From positions 20,473,127-20,537,126 of the forward strand of contig NC_088297.1 in assembly GCF_032854445.1 (NCBI RefSeq): a DNA stretch of 64,000 nucleotides, read 5' to 3'. How positions within the stretch are numbered: position 1 is the stretch's first letter; each line of letters starts with the position of its first letter. This DNA comes from Liolophura sinensis (lineage: Eukaryota > Mollusca > Polyplacophora > Chitonida > Chitonidae). The notes under the pieces were generated by a model. It worked only from the letters and a program-made list of their open reading frames with translations, was not told the DNA's origin and did no database searches. Shown piece by piece: positions 56,258 to 64,000 of this stretch. The position numbers and the translations under genes were made by a program.

Positions 56258-58582
56258 GTTCCGGATAGGGCGCCACACATGTATTGCAGTGATGTTGCTA
56301 ATTGTGGTGCTGAATGTTACTTTGTAGAAATCTCTCGCTCCGGATAGGGCGCCACACATGTATTGCAGTGATGTTGCTAATTGTGGTGCTGAATGTTACT
56401 TTGTAGAAATCTCTCGCTCTGGATAGGGCGCCACACATGTATTGCGGTGATGTTGCTAGTTGTGGTGCTGAATGTTACTTTGTAGAAATCTCTCGCTCCG
56501 GATAGGGCGCCACACATGTATTGCAGTGATGTTGCTAATTGTGGTGCTGAATGTTACTTTGTAGAAATCTCTCGCTCTGGATAGGGCGCCACACATGTAT
56601 TGCAGTGATGTTGCTAATTGTGGTGCTGAATGTTACTTTGTAGAAATCTCTCGCTCTGGATAGGGCGCCACACATGTATTGCAGTGATGTTGCTAATTGG
56701 GGTGCTGAATGTTACTTTGTAGAAATCTCTCGCTCCGGATAGGGCGCCACACATGTATTGCAGTGATGTTGCTAATTGTGGTGCTGAATGTTACTTTGTA
56801 GAAATCTCTCGCTCTGGATAGGGCGCCACACATGTATTGCGGTGATGTTGCTAGTTGTGGTGCTGAATGTTACTTTGTAGAAATCTCTCGCTCTGGATAG
56901 GGCGCCACACATGTATTGCAATGATGTTGCTAGTTGTGGTGCTGAATGTTACTTTGTAGAAATCTCTCGCTCTGGATAGGGCGCCACACATGTATTGCGG
57001 TGATGTTGCTAGTTGTGGTGCTGAATGTTACTTTGTAGAAATCTCTCGCTCCGGATAGGGCGCCACACATGTATTGCAGTGATGTTGCTAATTGTGGTGC
57101 TGAATGTTACTTTGTAGAAATTTCTCGCTCTGGATAGGGCGCCACACATGTATTGCAGTGATGTTGCTAATTGTGGTGCTGAATGTTACTTTGTAGAAAT
57201 CTCTCGCTCTGGATAGGGCGCCACACATGTATTGCAGTGATGTTGCTAATTGTGGTGCTGAATGTTACTTTGTAGAAATCTCTCGCTCCGGATAGGGCGC
57301 CACACATGTATTGCAGTGATGTTGCTAATTGTGGTGCTGAATGTTACTTTGTAGAAATCTCTCGCTCTGGATAGGGCGCCACACATGTATTGCAGTGATG
57401 TTGCTAATTGTGGTGCTGAATGTTACTTTGTAGAAATCTCTCGCTCTGGATAGGGCGCCACACATGTATTGCGGTGATGTTGCTAATTGTGGTGCTGAAT
57501 GTTACTTTGTAGAAATCTCTCGCTCCGGATAGGGCGCCACACATGTATTGCAGTGATGTTGCTAATTGTGGTGCTGAATGTTACTTTGTAGAAATCTCTC
57601 GCTCTGGATAGGGCGCCACACATGTATTGCAGTGATGTTGCTAATTGTGGTGCTGAATGTTACTTTGTAGAAATCTCTCGCTCTGGATAGGGCGCCACAC
57701 ATGTATTGCAGTGATGTTGCTAATTGTGGTGCTGAATGTTACTTTGTAGAAATCTCTCGCTCCGGATAGGGCGCCACACATGTATTGCAGTGATGTTGCT
57801 AATTGTGGTGCTGAATGTTACTTTGTAGAAATCTCTCGCTCCGGATAGGGCGCCACACATGTATTGCAGTGATGTTGCTAATTGTGGTGCTGAATGTTAC
57901 TTTGTAGAAATCTCTCGCTCCGGATAGAACGCCAGACATGTATTGCAGTGATGTTGCTAATTGTGGTGCTGAATGTTACTTTGTAGAAATCTCTCGCTCC
58001 GGATAGAACGCCACACATGTATTGCGGTGATGTTGCTAATTGTGGTGCTGAATGTTACTTTGTAGAAATCTCTCGTCCCGGATAGGGCGCCACACATGTA
58101 TTGCGGTGATGTTGCTAATTGTGGTGCTGAATGTTACTTTGTAGAAATCTCTCGCTCCGGATAGAACGCCACACATGTATTGCGGTGATGTTGCTAATTG
58201 TGGTGCTGAATGTTACTTTGTAGAAATCTCTCGCTCCGGATAGAACGCCACACATGTATTGCAGTGATGTTGCTAGTTGTGGTGCTGAATGTTACTTTGT
58301 AGAAATCTCTCGCTCCGGATAGAACGCCACACATGTATTGCATTGATGTAGCTAATTGTGGTGCTGAATGTTACATTGTAGAAATCTCTCGCTCCGGATA
58401 GGGCGCCACACATGTATTGCAGTGATGTTGCTAGTTGTGGTGCTGAATGTTACTTTGTAGAAATCTCTCGCTCCGGATAGGGCGCCACACATGTATTGCA
58501 GTGATGTTGCTAGTTGTGGTGCTGAATGTTACTTTGTAGAAATCTCTCGCTCCGGATAGGGCGCCACACATGTATTGCATGT
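56258..58582. repeat. 79-bp satellite-like array, 29 units
   Basis: The unit is CCGGATAGGGCGCCACACAT, GTATTGCAGTGATGTTGCTA, ATTGTGGTGCTGAATGTTAC, TTTGTAGAAATCTCTCGCT. Unit starts fall exactly every 79 bp from 56264 to 58555 (29 periods with no net indel). 79 is not a multiple of three and each unit carries stops in every frame, so it is not coding. Variants at three sites (CTCCGG/CTCTGG, GCAGTG/GCGGTG, CTAATT/CTAGTT) and a GAACGCC subtype (57921-58325) show internal structure. Confidence 0.98.
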
Positions 58583-58765
58583 GTTATCATTAATTGCTGA
58601 TATCGACTGATCGTTATATGATTCTACCCTTGTAGACCAAGCATTGTCAGTTTCCGACCTTTTGACGCCAGGACGTTGTATGGTGTCTTGCTACGAGACA
58701 GACACTTCGCAGTGCATGTTAACAGTGTATGTAACACGGCAAGATACATTGCCAAGCCTTGATCA
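58583..58765. other. Spacer between arrays
   Basis: Single-copy, nothing supported. Confidence 0.5.
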
Positions 58766-59255
58766 AGCATCATGGTCTAGGGCTGCACCGGCATCGTTAT
58801 AACACACAAGCACTGATAAAAAATATTAGGTCCTAGGGCTGCACCGAGATCGGGCTAACACGCAAACACTGATCAAGGATTAGGTCTTAGGACTCTACCG
58901 AGATCGTGCTAACACGCAAACACTGATCAAGGATTAGGTCTTAGGACTCTACCGAGATCGTGCTAACACGCACTGATCAAGGATTAGGCCTTAGGGCTGC
59001 ACCGAGATCGTGCTAACACGCAAACACTGATCCAGGATTAGGTCCTAGGGCTGTACCGAGATCGTGCTAACACGCAAACACTGATAAAAAAAAATTAGGT
59101 CCTAGAACTGCACCGAGATCGTGCTAACACGCAAACACTGATAAACGATTAGGTCCTAGGGCTGCATCGAGATCGTGCTAACACGCAAACACTGATCAAG
59201 GATTAGGTCATAGGGCTGCACCGAGATCGTGCTAACACGCAAACACTGACCGAAG
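58766..59255. repeat. 54-bp tandem array, about 9 copies
   Basis: The unit is GGTCCTAGGGCTGCACCGAG, ATCGTGCTAACACGCAAACA, CTGATCAAGGATTA. One copy (58960-58990) lacks CAAACA-; A-run length varies. Confidence 0.96.
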
Positions 59256-59337
59256 ATTAAAAAGCCTATTTTGCTTGCTTTTTCAGATGTTTTTTGGACT
59301 TGAATGTTTTCATCATTTGTTTTCCTAATAATTTGCT

Positions 59338-59685
59338 TTGTGAATATTGAGTTGAAATCGGTGTCTCTTGATTTTTACAAATCTGAGATCTGATGTCTCA
59401 CATTTATACAACATAAGGAATATCAAACCTTGTACTAAAATCGTATAGTGGATCCACTCTCTTAGTGGATATGAATATTATCAGCTTTATTCAGGACAAT
59501 CTATCTTGCACATATTGATTTCCAATCGGTATCTCTTGGCTTTTACAAATCAGTGATTTAATGTCTCAGATTTACACGACATAAGGAATGTAAAAATCGT
59601 ATGCCGTACTCTGTCTTAGTGGATATGAATATTTCCTGCTTTATTCTTGACAATCTGTCTTGCGAATATTGATTTCCAGTACCTG
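59338..59685. repeat. ~160-bp tandem duplication, two copies plus a partial third
   Basis: Both copies carry GATTT..AATCGGT.TCTCTTG, TTTTTACAAATC, GATGTCTCA.ATTTA and TTAGTGGATATGAATATT..CTTTATTC. Identity is about 75-80% by eye, so it is older than the neighbouring arrays. 59664-59685 repeats the start once more. Confidence 0.8.
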
Positions 59686-60215
59686 TTTAACCGGTATATT
59701 GATGAATATCCACTGGACATCTGAAGATTCATATAAAATATAGTATACACAGAACTGCCTCCAGGGGACAGTGTTACGTGCTGTGTCCGAGAATACAGAG
59801 AACGTTTAGTCTTTAGGGGAATATTGTGATCAATGGAGCCGTAGCCAGGCTAATATCCGGCATTAAGTCGCGTTGTTGGAGAGAAAGACAGAGGGCGTTG
59901 TCTTAGAACGAGGTCGGCTGGACGCTCTGCTTTGCCTTTGGCATGGTGCCAACTCGGTTTACTCCAGTTCGTATCGGGTATTGAAATATTTATCACGTTG
60001 AAGAGTCCGCATGATTTACTGTTTGGACTTCTTTGACATGTTAGTCACTTATCCTTTGGATAGCTTGAAGTAACAGGCTTATTTCTTGTAAGCCTGTCAC
60101 ATCCGGTAGATCTCTTATCCGCTATTAGCTGTACTACCTATTAGAAAACCTTTCGTTATTGACAATCACTTGAAAATTTCGTATAGAGAAACTGCTAGTG
60201 AAGTGGCAAAATTGG
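59686..60215. other. Single-copy spacer
   Basis: Nothing supported. Confidence 0.5.
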
Positions 60216-60218
60216 CAG

Positions 60219-60251
<33 letters not shown>

Positions 60252-60360
60252 CTGTGTCTGTGTCTGTGTGTGTATTATTTTTTTGCTGTTGTTTTTTTTT
60301 GTAGGATTTGTTTTGTTTTTTGGATTTTGCTTTTTTTTTTACCCACAAGTTTTTTTTTAA
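60219..60360. repeat. (GT)n and poly-T low-complexity tract
   Basis: (GT)n with TGTGTC interruptions at 60219-60274, then T-rich DNA with two copies of T-run plus ACCCACAAG (about 60330-60369). Confidence 0.93.
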
Positions 60361-60539
60361 CCCACAAGATTAATTATGGGACAGCATTTATTTATATGAC
60401 TGGTATTTAATGTCATACTAAAGAATTATTCTTATTAACTTATACACTTATACATGTTCACAGCGTTCAGATTTATACATTAGTAGAACCGCCTGGAGTA
60501 AACTGCTGCATGCAGGTATACCGCACGTAACCGAAGCAT

Positions 60540-61770
60540 TCAGCGAAAGCCTGATCATTGTCAAGGGCCTGGTGGTATGTACGGACACCTCTTGCCTTAA
60601 TGTCGCAAATGAAGCCTTCAGCGAAAAATTGGATCATTGGTCTACGGCCTGATGGACTGTATAGATGCCTCTTGTCTTAATGTCGTAGTTGAAGCTTGAA
60701 GCGAATGCCAGATCATTGGACTACGGCCTGATGGTCTGTATAGATGCCTCTTGTCTTAATGTCACAGTTGAAGCTTGAAGCGAATACCGGATCATTGGAC
60801 TACGGCCTGATGGTCTGTATAGATGCCTCTTGTCTTAATGTCGCAGTTGAAGTTTGAAGCGAATGCCGGATCATTGGACTACGGCCTGATGATCTGTATA
60901 GATACCTCTTGCCTTAATGTCGCAAATGAAGCCTTCAGCGAAAAGCCGGATCATTGGTCTACGGCCTGATTGTCTGTATAGATGCCTCTTGTCTTAATGT
61001 CGCAGTTGAAGTTTGAAATGAATGCCGGATCATTGGACTACGGCCTGATGGTCTGTATAGATACGTCTTGCCTTAATGTCGCAAATGAAGCCTTCAGCGA
61101 AAAGCCGGATCATTGGTCTACGGCCTGATGGTCTGTATAGATGCCTCTTGTCTCAATGTCGCAGTTGAAGCTTGAAGCGAATACCGGATCATTGGACTAC
61201 GGCCTGATGGTCTGTATAGATGCCTCTTGTCTTAATGTCGCAGTTGAAGTTTGAAGCGAATGCCGGATCATTGGACTACGGCCTGATGGTCTGTATAGAT
61301 ACCTCTTGCCTTAATGTCGCAAATGAAGCCTTCAGCGAAAAGCCGGATCATTGGTCTACGGCCTGATGGTCTGTATAGATGCCTCTCGTCTCAATGTCGC
61401 AGTTGAAGCTTGCAGCGATTGCCGGATCATTGATCTACGGTCTGATGGTCTGTATAGATGTCTCTTGCCTTAATGTTGCAAATGAAGCCTTCAGAGAAAA
61501 GCCGGATCATTGGACTACGGCCTGATGGTCTGTATAGATGCTTCTTGTCTTATTGTCGCAGTTGAAGCTTGAAGCGAATGCCGGATCATTGGACTACGGC
61601 CTGATGGTCTGTATAGATGCCTCTTGTCTCATTGTCGCAGTTGAAGCTTGCAGCGAATGCCGGATCATTGATCTACGGTCTGATGGTCTGTATAGATGTC
61701 TCTTGCCTTAATGTCGCATTTGAAGCTTGAAGCGAAAGCTGGATCATTGGTTTATGGCCTGATATTTTTT
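60540..61770. repeat. Second 79-bp tandem array, about 16 units of two subtypes
   Basis: The unit is CCGGATCATTGGACTACGGC, CTGATGGTCTGTATAGATGC, CTCTTGTCTTAATGTCGCAG, TTGAAGCTTGAAGCGAATG. A second subtype reads GCAAATGAAGCCTTCAGCGA in the last quarter (about 60607, 60919, 61080, 61319 and 61478). First and last unit starts (60551, 61739) are 1188 bp apart, 15 periods. No sequence similarity to the other 79-bp array beyond CCGGAT. Confidence 0.97.
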
Positions 61771-61884
61771 TTAGAATTACCCTTGTCGTTTCATCACCGA
61801 CTTTATCTTTGACCTCGTTGTCATAGGTGTATTGCAAATAACGTTGTGATTGTTATCGCATTCGTGCTGATGTAACTGGAGAAA

Positions 61885-61925
61885 TTTACGTTGGTTAGGG
61901 TCTTATTCTAACTGTTCATGTACAT
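61885..61925 (+). repeat. Dispersed repeat family D, 3' fragment
   Basis: TTTACGTTGGTTAGGGTCTT, ATTCTAACTGTTCATGTAC matches the block ...TTACCTCAGTTAGGGTTTTA, TTCTAACTGTTCATG of other copies. Confidence 0.4.
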
Positions 61926-62391
61926 GCCTAAGTAAAGGAAAATTACACATCCCTAGATGATTTAGGCCTACATGATGTTTCCAACCATGTATTGTTGTTT
62001 GTTGTCGGGAAATTGGCTATTTTGACAGAAACAGCGGTACTCAGAATATAGGAATTCAAATCGTTGGCTGACTGTACACGCAAGTCTTGAACACTGTTTC
62101 CCGCATGTTTGAACGTCATTTGGGTTAACGGATTATCCACATTTGCTATGCAGTGACGTAATCAATCGTTCGATCGATGGATTCGTCCACCCGTTAGCTG
62201 AACTCCTTACTATATAACCGTTGTAATTGAAATGGTTTTGCCTGCCAGCTTTTCATTAATTGGCATCGAGACCTGAGAAAGCTGCTTGACGTTCTAGCGC
62301 GGACCTGAACGACAGCCAATCGATCGGCCCAATTTAATATGCCTAGGAAACTCGGCGAAAGCTGTTGGGAAACGTTTTTTAAAGTCGACGG

Positions 62392-62397
62392 TTTATT
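62392..62397 (-). terminator. Poly(A) signal for the 62.4-kb exon
   Basis: TTTATT on the plus strand, AATAAA on the minus strand, about 46 bp beyond the stop codon of the exon at 62443-62650. This spacing is typical of a short 3' untranslated region. Confidence 0.4.
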
Positions 62398-62442
62398 GTC
62401 CTGAGGGATTGCGCCGACAGCAATCTAACCCAGATAGTTTTT

Positions 62443-62650
62443 TCAGCATTTCTTCTTTTTCTTCATTTTCTTCGGAGTGGATATATAGGGATATGCCAGA
62501 CACGGGAGGGCTTCTACAAGACTGATTATTCTGGCTCTTACAAGTTCAGGGTCGAGGTCACCGAGCCCCGGCTTGAGGCGAATCGGGGGGTGGTGGTGGT
62601 TGGCTTCGGGTAGCAGAATCCTGTCATCACAAGTCCATACATACACTGAT
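62443..62650 (-). CDS. Likely 3'-terminal coding exon on the minus strand, unknown product
   Basis: From an acceptor AGAATACAG (AG at 62652-62651) the minus strand is open for 69 codons to TGA at 62443. It reads SVYVWTCDDRILLPEANHHH, then PPIRLKPGLGDLDPELVRAR, then IISLVEALPCLAYPYISTPK, and ends with a lysine run and cysteine (KMKKKKKC). The codons are orderly, the DNA is GC-richer than its flanks and an AATAAA follows within 50 bp, so it is the most protein-like frame of the window. No family was recognised. The acceptor lacks a good pyrimidine tract; other AGs (for example ATGACAG at 62624) are possible. Earlier exons would lie to the right, probably beyond 64000. The basic tail with terminal Cys suggests, only by analogy, a membrane-surface or nucleic-acid-contacting end. 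Confidence 0.42.
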
Positions 62651-62669
62651 CTGTATTCTTGGTTACTTT

Positions 62670-62710
62670 CACCAGTGAAAATCCGGGTTCGAATCTAGTC
62701 AAAGCCGAAT
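62670..62710 (+). mobile_element. tRNA-like B box
   Basis: CCGGGTTCGAATCTAG at 62682-62697, preceded by a poor A box. A SINE head relic or coincidence. It lies on the opposite strand just upstream of the acceptor of the 62.4-kb exon. Confidence 0.3.
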
Positions 62711-63260
62711 TATTTCGATATGTTTCCGCCCCTGATATCTATCACTAGTACAGGAAGAAATGGTACAGTACTGAAATGCTTAGAGCTAATCTGGGATTAG
62801 TTATTTTGTTGCAAAATATATTTTTTTATCTCTTTATTTATTTGATTCTTGTTTAGCGCTGTGCTAAAATTACTTTTTAACATTGTGTTTTATATTGTAA
62901 CAAAACTGACATGCCTTCTAAATGATGAATGGAGCCTGATGTTTCTGTGGTATCCAATAGTCCTGCCGTTCCTACAACAACCACATGTCCTTCTTACAAC
63001 CCCTCAGACGTCCTTCCTACAACCCCTAAAGTAAGATACCTCCATGTGTTGCCAACGGTTGGCATTTGATTGTGTCAAGAAATGCAGCTGCTCCTAAAAC
63101 CGAAAACCATCATTGTGATAATGCTGATTGTTTTATATGCATGGAATGAATTGGTTTCCTGGTTCTGCTGTTATAAACGCCAAAAAAAACAAAACAATGC
63201 AGGGCAGGAGTAAATAAATTGGCCTACAGTTGTAAATAGATTGTTAACATGTACAGAAAA
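62711..63260. other. Single-copy DNA
   Basis: No exon supported; a short CTTCTTACAACCCC-type duplication (about 62990-63030) is visible. Confidence 0.45.
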
Positions 63261-63276
63261 CTGTGTGCTCGCGCAG

Positions 63277-63420
63277 TGACGTCACAGGCTGTTTGGCGTG
63301 TCACCGGCAGGAAAGCCGTATATCATAACAAATTAATGGCTGCTCTGATTTAAGACGATCGGCGTAGGATTGATGTAGCTCCCTGTCTTACCCATAACCG
63401 ACACTATCATTGGTATATAA
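63277..63420 (+). promoter_or_regulatory. Promoter-like segment: CRE plus TATA box
   Basis: A perfect TGACGTCA (63277-63284) in CpG-richer DNA (CTCGCGCAGTGACG) lies 137 bp upstream of TATATAA (63414-63420). A homeodomain-type AATTAATGG lies between (about 63331). The combination resembles a compact animal promoter firing to the right. Confidence 0.35.
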
Positions 63421-63500
63421 CAGATCGACAGTAACGTGAGTGCTCTTCGTGTAACACGCCTAGATACTCTCTAAAAGCCTGTGTTTACAGACGTGCTACA

Positions 63501-63569
63501 ATGGGAGACTCGAGGACGAGCCACACAGAAGGTCCAAATGACTTTAGAACGCATCCTTTTCTGCTGTGA
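63501..63569 (+). CDS. Possible start of a coding region after the 63.4-kb promoter
   Basis: ATG at 63501 in a strong context (TACAATGGG) lies 81 bp beyond the TATA box. It opens MGDSRTSHTEGPNDFRTHPF and stops at 63567 after 22 codons. A weak donor GAAG|GTCCAA (GT at 63531) would shorten it to ten codons. Without a good donor this may be a short upstream ORF in a leader, or chance. Confidence 0.2.
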   Translation: MGDSRTSHTEGPNDFRTHPFLL

Positions 63570-64000
63570 CGTTGCAGTGCTTCATGTATGTTTAATGAGC
63601 ACACCGATATCTTTGACGTAACAAAGGAAAGAAAAAATGCGTTCTGGAGCTTTGGACCGTCTTGATACGGGGGGTTTGGGGAGGAGTTTTACGAATTTCC
63701 CATTGCTTACTAGTATCCGCCCTCGTGGGTGAGAGTTCGATCCCAGTTATTGTCACACTTGTTTCACATTCCATCATTGGTCATTCCTCGAGGAGCTGTT
63801 AAATACAAACAACAAAGCTAGAGGTTAGGTGAGATGCATGAAAACATTGACGACACTGTTGACACATGATTTCACATAATGAGTGATATACCACTTCTGG
63901 ATTATTTTTACTTTAGTCAAGCCTTTATTATTATTTTTGGTGACCATTGTTGATCACTGCTTTTAGCAGCTTGCCTTAAATGCTATATTATTGCCAATCA
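63570..64000. other. Single-copy DNA with a tRNA-like relic
   Basis: A B-box-like GAGTTCGATCCC at about 63731-63742, with a body ending near AAATACAAACAACAAAG (63804), suggests a SINE relic. It explains part of the 61-codon minus frame. Nothing else supported to the window end. Confidence 0.4.

Noticed and set aside
56258-61770. CRISPR-like arrays
   Set aside because: There are no unique spacers between conserved repeats; whole units are repeated, and the genome is eukaryotic.
1-64000. LINE, LTR or viral polymerase remnants
   Set aside because: I searched the translated frames for reverse transcriptase, integrase, transposase and capsid-like motifs and saw none that could be defended.

Overview
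This window looks like non-coding euchromatin from a marine invertebrate, most likely a mollusc or another lophotrochozoan. About seventeen copies or fragments of one tRNA-derived SINE are scattered over both strands. Its central block and its 3' end (core TTCTTGAGTACGGCGTAAAA, then CAATCAAATAAATAA) match, as far as I can recall, the Meta-domain type SINEs described from bivalves and other molluscs. Eukaryotic core-promoter motifs, GT-AG splice signals and simple repeats all fit an animal nuclear genome. I cannot name the species.

No complete gene is visible. Reading frames are short in all six frames, and most of the longest lie in tandem repeats or SINEs. I can support only weak to moderate single exons or gene starts: a possible terminal exon near 1.07-1.29 kb (-); a possible gene start near 12.1-12.3 kb (-) with three evenly spaced CCAAT boxes; a first coding exon at 28316-28345 (+) with TATA box and consensus splice donor, the best gene start; weak starts near 16.3, 40.6, 48.7 and 50.4 kb; a single-copy island at 53.6-56.0 kb with a strong splice donor at 55213; a likely terminal exon at 62443-62650 (-) with a nearby AATAAA; and a promoter-like segment near 63.3-63.6 kb (+). 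None could be assigned to a protein family by eye.

Layout. 0-8 kb: single-copy DNA with two short terminal-inverted-repeat elements (1739-1873, 2107-2246), tRNA-like SINE remnants and a full-length SINE with clean target-site duplications. 8.5-9.0 kb: 23-bp minisatellite. 9-18 kb: mostly single-copy, plus SINEs and two copies of a dispersed repeat called family D here. 18.3-19.3 kb: 39-bp minisatellite carrying many TGACGTCA sites and open in several frames on both strands. 19-28 kb: single-copy DNA, SINEs of two families, more family D, and a perfect 35-bp palindrome. 28-35 kb: the first exon at 28.3 kb, two related 18-bp arrays just downstream, SINEs, and 41-bp and 20-bp arrays. 35-48 kb: SINEs, including one inserted in the tail of another, simple repeats and ordinary intergenic DNA.

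49.9-61.8 kb is a dense cluster of seven independent tandem arrays (units of 48, 83, 43, 79, 54, about 160 and 79 bp) around the single-copy island at 53.6-56.0 kb. Three show higher-order structure: the 83-bp unit is a dimer of a degenerate monomer that persists as flanking single units; the 56.3-58.6 kb 79-bp array has a three-unit (237-bp) period; and the 60.5-61.8 kb 79-bp array mixes two subtypes. The repeat organisation is the most interesting content of this window. I found no operon, CRISPR array, rRNA gene, functional tRNA gene or recognisable viral gene.
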